From IMG/VR virus record IMGVR_UViG_3300034061_001074, positions 1 to 22,153 of that record: DNA of 22,153 nucleotides; one strand, written 5' to 3'. The stretch comes from a virus. The position numbers and the translations under genes are program-made. This document shows positions 5,477-12,970 of the stretch, piece after piece (positions within the stretch are counted from its first letter, which is position 1; the number at the start of each line of letters is the position of its first letter). Under the pieces are notes generated by a model. That model searched no databases, was not told the origin of the DNA, and saw only the letters and a list, made by a program, of their open reading frames with translations.

Positions 5477-5505
5477 AGATCGACTGCGCCGCAAGGGATC
5501 TGGGG
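5477..5505. repeat. Dispersed GCGCAAGGGATCT-type element, copy 1
   Basis: It agrees with 5787-5815 at about 24 of 29 positions. Its CCGCAAGGGATCT core (5489-5501) recurs exactly at 13008-13020. In this copy the ends also form an inverted repeat, CCAGATC (5475-5481) and GATCTGG (5497-5503). Confidence 0.55.
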
Positions 5506-5600
5506 CAGTATGTGACAACCAGCAAGTGGCACTATAAGGAGAAACTGGCACACTCGCTGCACACGGGTTGGCCCCGAACTGGCACAAGGCCAGCCGGTTC

Positions 5601-5619
5601 TGGTATCAACTTGATACCA
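5601..5619. promoter_or_regulatory. 19-bp perfect palindrome (operator candidate)
   Basis: TGGTATCAA-C-TTGATACCA: nine-base arms around one central base. Size and symmetry are typical of operators for dimeric helix-turn-helix repressors. It lies in the middle of the 463-bp non-coding region. The cognate regulator cannot be identified from this window; the small HTH at 2519-2728 or a repressor outside the window are options. Confidence 0.6.
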
Positions 5620-5660
5620 AACACCACCCGCTAGTACAGGCAAACCACCGCCCAAATACA

Positions 5661-5683
5661 TTGCGGCGCAAGGGATCTCGGCA
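5661..5683. repeat. Dispersed GCGCAAGGGATCT-type element, copy 2
   Basis: It shares the 14-base core CGCAAGGGATCTCG with the intergenic region at 13009-13022, and its outer TTGC and GCAA (5661-5664, 5680-5683) are inverted. It is spaced about 180 bases from copy 1 and about 130 from copy 3. Confidence 0.5.
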
Positions 5684-5698
5684 ATCTGGTACAGCCGT

Positions 5699-5726
5699 AC
5701 CTGTGAAGAAATCGTTTTCCACAGGT
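5699..5726. promoter_or_regulatory. Inverted repeat carrying a DnaA-box-like TTTTCCACA
   Basis: ACCTGTG (5699-5705) and CACAGGT (5720-5726) are perfect inverted arms. The inner sequence partly continues the dyad, and TTTTCCACA spans 5715-5723. Cyanobacterial DnaA boxes are, as I recall, of this form rather than TTATCCACA. One box alone is weak evidence for an origin. Confidence 0.4.
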
Positions 5727-5743
5727 GGCACAGAGCACTGCGT

Positions 5744-5777
5744 TACATCCGTTCACAATTGAGGGTGAGCGGATGTA
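5744..5777. promoter_or_regulatory. 13-bp stem hairpin
   Basis: TACATCCGTTCAC (5744-5756) pairs with GTGAGCGGATGTA (5765-5777) over 13 positions with one G-T wobble, around the 8-base loop AATTGAGG. No T-tract follows on either strand, so it looks more like an operator or origin structure than an intrinsic terminator. It lies 63 bases beyond the end of the VRR-NUC gene. Confidence 0.5.
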
Positions 5778-5786
5778 CTACAAGGC

Positions 5787-5815
5787 TAGATCGACTGCAG
5801 CGCAACGGGTCTGGG
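5787..5815. repeat. Dispersed GCGCAAGGGATCT-type element, copy 3
   Basis: It begins with the same AGATCGACTGC as copy 1 and continues CGCAA-GG-TCTGGG with scattered changes. It sits 25 bases past the stop of the VRR-NUC gene, in non-coding DNA. Confidence 0.5.
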
Positions 5816-5839
5816 TGATAAGTGGTGCACACGTTCTAG

Positions 5840-6187
5840 TCAACTGAGCAGATCCAGTGCGTCATCCACCGACCGCGCCACACCGGCAATGCCACCTGCC
5901 GCTTGCACCGCATCTAGCCACTGCTGCTGCTCAGGGCGCAGCCTGCCGGTAGCGGTCTTGACCTCTATGGAGGTGAACACCGCCACTTGGGTGCCGACCA
6001 TCTCTGGCGTCACTGTCACCGTGCGCCAGCCAAGCAAATCACCCGCGCCTTTGCCGCCAACGCCAAACTCAACCCATCGACCAGTGCGAGGGTCGGGCAA
6101 TCGACCAACGTTATTGCGGAACAGCCTGGTAGCGCCGGTGCTGCAGGTCAAGCGGATGTGTTGCTGAATTTGCTGTTCAGATGGCAA
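5840..6187 (-). CDS. VRR-NUC domain nuclease
   Basis: A 115-residue protein matching the free-standing VRR-NUC branch of the PD-(D/E)XK nucleases. Seen: an N-terminal helix SEQQIQQHIRL, FRNNVGRL, FGVGGKGAGDLLGW with D50, and IEVKTATGRLRPEQQQWLDAV with E75 and K77. Phage members often sit beside SNF2-like helicases and may cut branched DNA during replication or recombination. The start is TTG at 6187: an in-frame stop (TAG) lies two codons upstream and the family's N-terminus begins right there. It overlaps the upstream gene by 11 bases. Confidence 0.85.
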   Translation of the reverse strand: MPSEQQIQQHIRLTCSTGATRLFRNNVGRLPDPRTGRWVEFGVGGKGAGDLLGWRTVTVTPEMVGTQVAVFTSIEVKTATGRLRPEQQQWLDAVQAAGGIAGVARSVDDALDLLS

Positions 6188-6768
6188 GGGCTAGCTGCTG
6201 CATCGGTGGTGGCAGCGTAACTGTGCCCCATTGCTTGGCCATCGCCTCGGCTACACCTATATATGTACGGCTGCGATTTTTCCAACGGTCTGGGCCGCTC
6301 ATCATCCACACCTTCGGCTCGCGGCCTTTAACCACGTTGGTGGGCTTTAACCGCGGAAGGTTCTTAAGCCATAAGCAGGTGGCCTTAGTTTCACCATGCC
6401 CAAACTGCCACGGCTGGATGATCTGAGTGGGGGGGGGCAATGGCAGTGCTGATCACGCTGACCGGGTTCTCAATGCACCAACGGTCGATGGGCGCCGCCA
6501 TCAGCAAGCGCACGAAATCCAGCGCTTCCGCTTGTTCACGCTGCTTGCGGTGGAAATGCCTGCTACCAGATACCGCCAAATGCGTGCACGGCGGATGGGC
6601 AATCATCAGATCCCATCCATCACCCAGCACATTCTCTACCGGCTGCTGCAAGTGCCATTCCGGGTCACCTTCGCATGGCAGCAGGTCACAGCTCCACGCG
6701 TCATGGCCTCGGCTGCGGAACGCATCACGAACGCGAGCGCTGTATTCGCAAGCGACTAAAACCCTCAT
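6177..6768 (-). pseudogene. DNA cytosine methyltransferase-like gene split by a 1-base shift in a G9 run
   Basis: Two frames together make one intact protein. The first (from ATG 6768) starts MRVLVACEYSARVRDAFRS, carries AHPPCTHLA (PPC at 59-61) and IENP (100-102), and derails after STAIAPP. The second resumes with TQIIQPWQFGHGETKATCLW and ends near 6177. The PPC and ENP motifs resemble motifs IV and VI of cytosine-5 methyltransferases, a family common in phages without a neighbouring endonuclease. The break is in a run of nine Gs on the plus strand (6429-6437). Eight would restore a 196-residue frame. Whether this is a real mutation, a slippage switch or a sequencing error cannot be told here. 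It overlaps the helicase stop by ATGA. Confidence 0.8.
6429..6437. repeat. G9 homopolymer at the frameshift point
   Basis: Nine consecutive Gs on the plus strand (C9 in the coding direction). This is exactly where the methyltransferase-like reading frame changes. Removing one base joins both halves in frame at APPTQIIQPW. Confidence 0.85.
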
Positions 6769-8327
6769 CCGCCTTGCCTTTTAAGCAACCTAGCCTGATA
6801 CACCCTCTCAGCCCATCCGCGTTTGTAGCCGCGTTGCTGCGCTAGCTGGCGGAGATCGTCGAGGCTTTGCGCACCGCCTTGCTGGCGTTTTGCTCCTTGG
6901 CTGTCCGGTCTAACGCGTGATCTGTCGACATCCATTTTATCTCCAGGTCCAATCAATCCAGCCTGGGTAGCTTCTACGGTAATAGTTTTTTCTACCCATT
7001 GACCATTAACTTTTTCAGCGGAATATCTACACACCTCGAATCCACTCATCCACCCGTAGTCTGAACCAAAATAAACTTCTACGGGGCTTCGATATCTAAG
7101 CCACGATTGATCCAGAGATTTTACCTCCACCAACTCACCATCCACCTGCTGCAGCTCGCGTGCCTCTGGTGCAAAGCGATGCCCGCATTCACCGCATTGC
7201 TTGGCCTGGCTGGCCATGGCGGCAAAGCAGCTGGGGCAGACCTTGACGCTGGGCGCTGCCTCGCGGTCGCGCTTTTTAAGGCCGTCTAGCGTCCACTCAC
7301 GCGGTTCGAGGTGATGGCCCAGCCGCAAGGTGTTGCCGACATGATCCAGCACCACTGCAGCAGCCTTGCCAGGTGATGGCCTAAGGCACCGGCCGATCAT
7401 CTGCAGGTGCAGGCTGGTAGATGCAGTAGGCCGTAGCAGGATGCAGCCGCCGACCGAGGGCACGTCCACGCCTTCGCCGATGAGTGCGCACGAGGTGAGC
7501 ACGCGTATCCGACCGGTGCCTAGCGCCTGCAGCAGGTCACGCCGTTGCTCGCTGGTCATGCTGCCGTCAATGCTGGCGGCTGGGATGCCGGCACCCATGA
7601 ACAGCCTTGCTACTGCCTCGGCATGGGCTACGCTGCAGCAGAAGGCGATTGCCGTCTGCCCATCAAGGTGTTTGCGGTAGTGGCTTAAGCAGTCGCCCAT
7701 GATCGTGCCGACACGGTGCTCTGCCTCTTTGGTGTCGAAGTCACCCATCCGTTTGCGCAGGCCGGTGGTATCGAAGCCCGGTGGTGCCAGCACCTTGGCC
7801 GCGGCGAGGTAGCCGTTGTCGGTTAGCCAGGCAGCGCTTGGCCCCTCCACCATGACCTGATAGTGCTCGCCAAGGCCGCGGCCGTCAAGGCGGACTGGGG
7901 TTGCAGTGACACCCAGCAGGTGCGCTTGGTGGAAATGCTCCAGCGTTTTTGCCCAGGTGCCGGCATTGCTGTGGTGCGCCTCGTCGATGATCACCAGCTG
8001 AAAGAAATCACGCGGCAGTTTGTGCAGCCTGCGGGCAAGCGTTTGGACTGATGCCACTTGCACTGCATGGCTGAGATCCATGCCGCGGTTGGCGGCAATC
8101 ACGCCATGCGGCATCGGCAGCGCGCGGCACGCTTGATCCAGTAGCTCCTGACGGTGTACCGCGATCAGCACGCGGTTGCCCTTGCGGGCGGCGAATTGGG
8201 CAATGTGGCTGAAGCACACGGTCTTGCCAGCGCCTGTGGGCAGTACGGCTAGCACTTTGCGATGGCCTAGCTGGTATTGCAGGCGGATGTCGGTTATTAG
8301 CTGTTGCTGGTAGGGGCGGAGGTTCAT
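6765..8327 (-). CDS. SF2 DEAD/DEAH-type helicase with zinc ribbon
   Basis: A 520-residue superfamily 2 helicase. Motif I is LPTGAGKT (29-36), motif II DEAH (115-118), motif III TAT (141-143) and motif VI QMIGRCLRP (309-317). A four-Cys ribbon, CPSC and CGEC (C364, C367, C378, C381), follows. The C-terminal region (about 405-460, WLRYRSPVEVYFGSDYGW) is of a type found in phage helicases. The organisation resembles RadD and phage UvsW-like branch-migration enzymes. Roles in replication-fork repair or recombination are likely but unproven. It overlaps the upstream and downstream genes by ATGA. Confidence 0.9.
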   Translation of the reverse strand: MNLRPYQQQLITDIRLQYQLGHRKVLAVLPTGAGKTVCFSHIAQFAARKGNRVLIAVHRQELLDQACRALPMPHGVIAANRGMDLSHAVQVASVQTLARRLHKLPRDFFQLVIIDEAHHSNAGTWAKTLEHFHQAHLLGVTATPVRLDGRGLGEHYQVMVEGPSAAWLTDNGYLAAAKVLAPPGFDTTGLRKRMGDFDTKEAEHRVGTIMGDCLSHYRKHLDGQTAIAFCCSVAHAEAVARLFMGAGIPAASIDGSMTSEQRRDLLQALGTGRIRVLTSCALIGEGVDVPSVGGCILLRPTASTSLHLQMIGRCLRPSPGKAAAVVLDHVGNTLRLGHHLEPREWTLDGLKKRDREAAPSVKVCPSCFAAMASQAKQCGECGHRFAPEARELQQVDGELVEVKSLDQSWLRYRSPVEVYFGSDYGWMSGFEVCRYSAEKVNGQWVEKTITVEATQAGLIGPGDKMDVDRSRVRPDSQGAKRQQGGAQSLDDLRQLAQQRGYKRGWAERVYQARLLKRQGG

Positions 8328-10582
8328 ACCAGCTCTCCCTGCTTATGCGACTCCACCATGCTTAGGTTTTTGGCGGCGCAATTGAAATAACTAGGCTTCA
8401 GTTCGAAGCCTACAAACCGGCGCTGCATCTGCAAACTGACGTAGCCCTCGCTGCCGATGCCAGCAAACGGCGACAGCACCAGATCGCCGGGATTGCTCCA
8501 TAGCTGCAGGCCGCGGCGGATCACCTCCAGCTGCAGCGGGCAGATGTGACGTTCATCCTCATTGGCGCGGGCGCTGCGGTATTGCAGCGTGTCTGATGGG
8601 TTAATGTCCATCCACACCGGGCTGGCGTAACGCTGCCAAATGTTGATGCTGTCTTTGACCGCATCGCCCGTTTTGGCCGGTGCATTCTCGCCGGCAAACT
8701 CAGTGAATGGCCCCGCGCATGGCTCAAGGTTGTCGCCCAGCTTGCGCACCGTTACCAGATAGTCAGGAATGCCCTGACGGCTAAGCGCTGAGTCCTTACG
8801 CACTTGCTTATGCAGCAGCCCGATCGCCTTGGTGCGCTGCATTGCGGTGACCGGATCTTTCCAGATGCACACCTCGCTATGGAATACGAAGCCCGCAGCT
8901 TGGAATATCCGCAGCATGTCGCCACGAAAGTCCTTCACGCCGATGAAACCATCGCGTTCCTTGCTGCTGGGCAGATTCATGCAGTGGAAGCTGATCAACC
9001 GGCCCGGCATCAGCACGCGATGCAGCTCCTTGGCTAGGTAAACGAAGTGATCGAAGAACTCCTGGTCGTTGCGGCTGTTGCCCATGTCGCGGTCGCTGTT
9101 GCTGTAGGTGTAAAGCGACGCGAATGGCGGACTGAAGATGCTGTAATGGATGGAGTCGCTGTCGAGTTGCTTAATGCTCTCCACGCAGTCGCCCATGTAC
9201 AGGTCCCAGTTGTCGCCGGACTTGTGCTCTGTAATGTGCGGTGCAACCTGACGCTGGATCTTTTTGAGTTGTTCCATTGTTTGTTGCTTCATGATTTCAA
9301 CCATTGATTGGGCCATCTGGATGCTGTCCGCCTCTTTGCGGCGGATGTTTTCAATGACGCGGCCTTCGGCTATGTCGTAGACAATGTGCGCATTAACCGG
9401 TTGCTCTTGCCCAAACCGCCAGCACCTACGGATGGCTTGATAAAAAGCCTCATAGCTGTGACTCAAGCCAACAAATGCGACGTTGTGGCAGCGCTGGAAG
9501 TTGAGGCCAAAGCCAAAGATGCTCGACTTGCTGACCAGTACGCGAATCTTGCCATCCTGAAAGTCGATGGCAGCTTGCCGCTTGTGGTCGTCGCTGTCAG
9601 AACCAGACACCTCAACCGCGCCATTGATGGCAGCCGTTAGCGCTTTGCTCTCATCGTTGAGATCACACCACACCATCCATTGCTCAGTGTTGCTGTTGGC
9701 AAGTTTGGCAGCAGCAGCCACGCGGAGGGCGAGGGATGCCTTGCGCACTTGCCGTTGATCGCTCAGCGTCCGCGCTTCCATGGCAAACAGCGCCATCTGG
9801 CCGGCATCGTCCGCCACTGCCTCGCGTGGCGTTTCAACAGTGCAGTCTTGAATCTGCAATGCCGGCAGGATGAAGTTGCCATCGTCGTAGCCAAGGTCTG
9901 ATGGCTTGCGGATGGTCACCGCCCAACTGCAGACCCATTCCCAGAACTTGCTCTTGGCGTGTCCTTTGATGCGCCACTTAGCAGTGTCGCCACCGTCATG
10001 CACAAAGAACATTGCCAGCATCTCGGTCCTAGTCATCACGCCAATGAACTCAGCATGGTTGCCAAGCTCCATGTGGTCGTTTGGTGCTGGTGTCGCTGAG
10101 CATGCCAGACGGAATGGCGTTTGGCTAAAGCTGGAGATGATCTGATTGCGGATCTTGCCGGTATAGGCCTTGAGAATGCTGGACTCGTCGAGCACCACGC
10201 CTTGGAAGGCGGATGAATCGAAGTGGCCGAGCTTTTCGTAGTTGGTGATCGTGATGCCGGGCTTCACCTCATCTTGCGTTGCGGCAAAGCTGCATTGGAT
10301 GCCGAACTTGGCGCCCTCGCGCACGGTCTGGTGCGCCACGGCTAGCGGTGCCAACACCAGCACGTTGCCACCAGTGCGCTTATGCACTTGATGCGCCCAC
10401 TCAAGCTGCATGGCGGTTTTGCCCATGCCGCAGTCAGCCCAGATGCAGAACTTGCCGACGCGGCAAGCCATGGTCACGATGTCCTGCTGAAACGGGAACA
10501 GCGGCGCCGTGAACTGGTCGGGGTCAAAGCCCGCAGGTGCGCAGGCTGTGGATTTGGAGGCTAGGAAGTCTTTGTAGGTCAT
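8324..10582 (-). CDS. SNF2-type helicase fused to a beta-class N4/N6 DNA methyltransferase
   Basis: A 752-residue fusion. The N-terminal part (1-450) is a SNF2-like ATPase: CGMGKT (51-56), LDES (131-134), SAT (162-164), SIFGFGLNFQ (354-363) and RRCWRFGQ (385-392). The C-terminal part (about 455-752) is an amino-methyltransferase: MGDCVESI, catalytic SPPF (484-487), then SAM-binding SPFAGIGSEG (704-713) and FVGFELKPSYF. Catalytic motif before SAM motif defines the beta class, which methylates adenine N6 or cytosine N4. The product could translocate along DNA while modifying it. ATG 10582 is preferred to a start ten codons upstream because MTYKDFLASK fits the family's N-terminus. It is the first gene of the proximal minus-strand block. 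Confidence 0.9.
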   Translation of the reverse strand: MTYKDFLASKSTACAPAGFDPDQFTAPLFPFQQDIVTMACRVGKFCIWADCGMGKTAMQLEWAHQVHKRTGGNVLVLAPLAVAHQTVREGAKFGIQCSFAATQDEVKPGITITNYEKLGHFDSSAFQGVVLDESSILKAYTGKIRNQIISSFSQTPFRLACSATPAPNDHMELGNHAEFIGVMTRTEMLAMFFVHDGGDTAKWRIKGHAKSKFWEWVCSWAVTIRKPSDLGYDDGNFILPALQIQDCTVETPREAVADDAGQMALFAMEARTLSDQRQVRKASLALRVAAAAKLANSNTEQWMVWCDLNDESKALTAAINGAVEVSGSDSDDHKRQAAIDFQDGKIRVLVSKSSIFGFGLNFQRCHNVAFVGLSHSYEAFYQAIRRCWRFGQEQPVNAHIVYDIAEGRVIENIRRKEADSIQMAQSMVEIMKQQTMEQLKKIQRQVAPHITEHKSGDNWDLYMGDCVESIKQLDSDSIHYSIFSPPFASLYTYSNSDRDMGNSRNDQEFFDHFVYLAKELHRVLMPGRLISFHCMNLPSSKERDGFIGVKDFRGDMLRIFQAAGFVFHSEVCIWKDPVTAMQRTKAIGLLHKQVRKDSALSRQGIPDYLVTVRKLGDNLEPCAGPFTEFAGENAPAKTGDAVKDSINIWQRYASPVWMDINPSDTLQYRSARANEDERHICPLQLEVIRRGLQLWSNPGDLVLSPFAGIGSEGYVSLQMQRRFVGFELKPSYFNCAAKNLSMVESHKQGELV

Positions 10583-10592
10583 GGCTGCCGTT

Positions 10593-10635
10593 TGGCATTG
10601 CCACCGTAGCAACCGTTGCTACGCTTGGCAAGCGT
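10593..10635. promoter_or_regulatory. Triple-palindrome operator hub between divergent operons
   Basis: Three perfect dyads run almost end to end: TGGCA-T-TGCCA (10593-10603), CGTAGCAAC-C-GTTGCTACG (10605-10623) and ACGCTTG-G-CAAGCGT (10621-10635). They fill the gap between the methyltransferase-helicase start (10582) and the RHH gene start (10649), so they can control both directions. The outer two share a TGGCA/TTGGCAA core. No convincing -35/-10 pair could be assigned by eye. Confidence 0.65.
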
Positions 10636-10648
10636 CCACCCCAAACTC

Positions 10649-10786
10649 GTGCGTCTCGTCCATCCAACCCATATACGGCTGACGCCAGACCTATTGCAGC
10701 GGCTTGATTCTTGGCGCGGTGATCGCATGAATCGCGCAACCGCTATCCGATTGCTGCTAGAGCAGGCGCTCAAGGAGATCAAGTGA
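10649..10786 (+). CDS. Ribbon-helix-helix (CopG/Arc-type) regulator, 45 aa
   Basis: Read directly from the plus strand; the frame is open from 10610 to the TGA at 10784-10786. From a GTG at 10649 it encodes 45 residues. THIRLTPDLLQRLDSW gives a beta strand plus first helix, and RATAIRLLLEQALKEI gives the second helix. This is the classic RHH layout (strand, amphipathic helix, loop with polar turn, hydrophobic helix). RHH dimers bind short operator repeats, and the palindromes just upstream make autoregulation of this divergent promoter a natural inference. The start codon is uncertain (a TTG at 10616 is also in frame, and no Shine-Dalgarno is clear). Its stop overlaps the next GTG by four bases. 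Confidence 0.65.
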   Translation: MRLVHPTHIRLTPDLLQRLDSWRGDRMNRATAIRLLLEQALKEIK

Positions 10787-12852
10787 CCCTTGCCCAAGAG
10801 CTAAACCGCCTGCCCGATGGGTGGGGATACGTTGCTGTTGACGGCCAGAAGCGGCCGTATCAACTCAAGTGGCAGGACAACCCACTAGACAAAGCCAAAC
10901 TGCAGGCCGAGCTTGACTCCGGTCGCGCTCGTGCTATTGGCGTGTGCTGTGGCGTGCCATCGGGTGGTTTGCTGTTCCTTGATCACGACGGCCGCAGCGC
11001 CAGCACCATCCTTCGAGACTGGGGTTGCCCCATGTCGTCGTTGCCGCGCTCGTGGACTGTTACCTCCGGTCGTGATGGCAGGTTTCAAGTCATCTACCGC
11101 GTGCCAGAGGAGTACTGGTCTGGCATCGCCACACGCAAATACAAGTCAGGTGTCACCGACTCCGACGGCAAACCGGAGCAGGTGGAACTCCGTTGGACCG
11201 GCTGCCAGTCTGTTGTAGCCGGCGCGCACCCAACCACCAGCGGCTACCGCTGGGTAGCCAAATACAGCCCCGAAGATCTCGACCTAGCCGAAGCGCCGCT
11301 TTGCCTGATCGAGCGGATGCTCAAACCAGTAGCCGAGCCGGTGGTCTTGCCGCCAGTGATAAATGGTGCTGACGATGCCACCAGGGCGCGCTCTTACCTA
11401 GACGCCCTCGCCAGCAGTCGCGCTGATGACTACGACGACTGGCTAGCCGTTGGCATGGCGCTCCATAGCGTTGGCGATGATGCCTTGCTAGACGAGTGGG
11501 AGCAGTGGTCAGCGCAATCCGGCAAGCACAAGCCCAGTGATTGCCAGCGCAAGTGGAAGAGCTTCAAGAAGTCCGGCATCAGCCTTGGCACCCTTGGCGA
11601 CATGGCCAAAAAAGACGGCTGGCAGCCGCGGCGTCGCGAGCCGCAGCGCAGGGTGGCGACAGGTGACGGCAGTGGTGACGGCGATGCCAAACCGCCGATC
11701 ATCACGAAGCCGGAAAAACTGGAAACCGCAGAGCTGTTAGCCCTGCTGCGCAGCCAAACCGATGAGATCCGCTACAACGTTTTCACCCAGCAGATCGAAA
11801 TCAAGGGCAAGGTCATCGATGGCGCCGATCGCTTTTACCTGAAGCTGGCAGAGATGGGTTACAAGGTCGGCAAGGAGCTGGCTATTGACTGCCTTGTGCA
11901 GGTCGCCAACGAGAACCCTTACGACCCCGTAACCGAGTACCTGAACCATTGCGAGCAGCACGTCCAGCCGGCTTACATCGACGGCCTCGCTACCGCATAC
12001 CTTCGCCCAGAGGACCAAGGCGGTGAGGCCACGATCTACGACGAGATGCTTAAGCGCACCTTGATCGGCGCTGTTGCTCGTGCCTTTGATCCTGGTTTCA
12101 AGCATGACACCGCCTGCGTGATCATGGGCGATCAAGGTGCATACAAATCCAGCTTCTGGGGCTGTTTAGGTGGTCCATTTTACTCAGATGCATTGGGTGA
12201 CATCAGCACCAAGGACGATGTAATGGTGCTTCACCGCTCGTGGATCATGGAATGGGCAGAGCTTGATCACATCACCAATCGTAAGCACGCTGGGCAAGTC
12301 AAGGCGTTTTTATCGCAGGCGGTAGATCTACTCCGTGTGCCATATGGCAAGGCCGTTGAAGCATTCCCAAGGCGTGGCATCATTGTTGGCACCACTAATA
12401 AAACCGCTGGCTTTCTCGTGGATGAAACCGGAAACCGTCGTTTCTGGGTGATACCTACGACTAGGACACAGGTGGATCAAATCAACACTGCGATGCTCTT
12501 AATGGAGCGTGACGCCATCTGGTCTGCAGCGGTTCATGCCTACCGCAACGGTGAAACCAGCCGCCTTCCTGCAGCCATGGAGCTAGCCGTTCAGCAGGAA
12601 AACGATGCCTACATGATCGAGTCGCCATGGCGCGCCGCCATCCTTTCCTACCTCGCCGAACGCCGCAGCACTGACCTGTTGACCTCCGAGGAGATCCTTG
12701 CCAAGGCCATCCAGAAGCCTATGGAGCGCCAGTCCAAGGCCGACCAGATGCAAGTGGCTTCGATCCTGAAGGAGCTGGGTTGGGCGAAACGCCGCGAATC
12801 GACCGGCAAGAGGCGCTGGTACTACCAGTTGGACGGCCAACATGTCGGCTAG
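10783..12852 (+). CDS. Primase-polymerase / VapE-type helicase replication protein
   Basis: A 689-residue multidomain replication protein. The N-terminus (1-190) is a bifunctional primase-polymerase domain: GGLLFLDHDG with D67 and D69, TVTSGRDGRFQVIYR, and VELRWTGCQSVVAGAHPTT. The middle (about 200-262) is a PriCT-2-like helical domain (DDYDDWLAVGMALHS, then LDEWEQWSAQSGK). The C-terminal part is a VapE/VirE-type SF3-like ATPase with Walker A GDQGAYKS (449-456), an acidic segment WIMEWAELD and FLVDETGNRRFWVIP (from about 543). It should prime and unwind phage DNA. The start is GTG at 10783 with AAGGAG five bases upstream, and it is coupled to the RHH gene by GTGA. Confidence 0.92.
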   Translation: MTLAQELNRLPDGWGYVAVDGQKRPYQLKWQDNPLDKAKLQAELDSGRARAIGVCCGVPSGGLLFLDHDGRSASTILRDWGCPMSSLPRSWTVTSGRDGRFQVIYRVPEEYWSGIATRKYKSGVTDSDGKPEQVELRWTGCQSVVAGAHPTTSGYRWVAKYSPEDLDLAEAPLCLIERMLKPVAEPVVLPPVINGADDATRARSYLDALASSRADDYDDWLAVGMALHSVGDDALLDEWEQWSAQSGKHKPSDCQRKWKSFKKSGISLGTLGDMAKKDGWQPRRREPQRRVATGDGSGDGDAKPPIITKPEKLETAELLALLRSQTDEIRYNVFTQQIEIKGKVIDGADRFYLKLAEMGYKVGKELAIDCLVQVANENPYDPVTEYLNHCEQHVQPAYIDGLATAYLRPEDQGGEATIYDEMLKRTLIGAVARAFDPGFKHDTACVIMGDQGAYKSSFWGCLGGPFYSDALGDISTKDDVMVLHRSWIMEWAELDHITNRKHAGQVKAFLSQAVDLLRVPYGKAVEAFPRRGIIVGTTNKTAGFLVDETGNRRFWVIPTTRTQVDQINTAMLLMERDAIWSAAVHAYRNGETSRLPAAMELAVQQENDAYMIESPWRAAILSYLAERRSTDLLTSEEILAKAIQKPMERQSKADQMQVASILKELGWAKRRESTGKRRWYYQLDGQHVG

Positions 12853-12970
12853 ACGGTCAGACGCCTTGCGCTGCAGTCGATGTCAGCCGCCTAACCAGCG
12901 GACCGACCCACTTCCCTTACAGAGTTACCCCGTACCCCCCCCCTACTCCTCTTTTACTTACTTACTACTA

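Larger units (their letters stand above)
5377..5839. promoter_or_regulatory. 463-bp repeat-rich control region or candidate replication origin
   Basis: No convincing gene on either strand. It holds at least five perfect or near-perfect dyads: 5398-5412, 5445-5457, 5475-5503, 5601-5619 and 5744-5777. It also holds direct repeats of AA(C/G)TGGCAC (5524, 5543, 5577), with a fourth partial copy at 5724, and three copies of a GCGCAAGGGATCTGG-like element (about 5477-5505, 5661-5683, 5787-5815). TTTTCCACA at 5715-5723 matches what I recall as the cyanobacterial DnaA box, and lies in one arm of an inverted repeat. The region separates the two minus-strand blocks, so it must at least contain the promoter for the distal block. 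Origin function is an inference. Confidence 0.6.

Noticed and set aside
5715-5723. A defined replication origin based on the DnaA-box-like sequence
   Set aside because: A single box, with the consensus recalled rather than checked, is not enough; kept as part of a candidate region only.
5240-5762. Several plus-strand frames of 64-91 codons across the non-coding control region
   Set aside because: Their translations are Arg/Ser/Pro-rich, overlap dense dyads and repeats, and none has an upstream Shine-Dalgarno or neighbour coupling.
11737-12135. A 132-codon minus-strand frame opposite the VapE helicase
   Set aside because: Out-of-frame mirror of a conserved ATPase gene with no ribosome-binding site or family resemblance.
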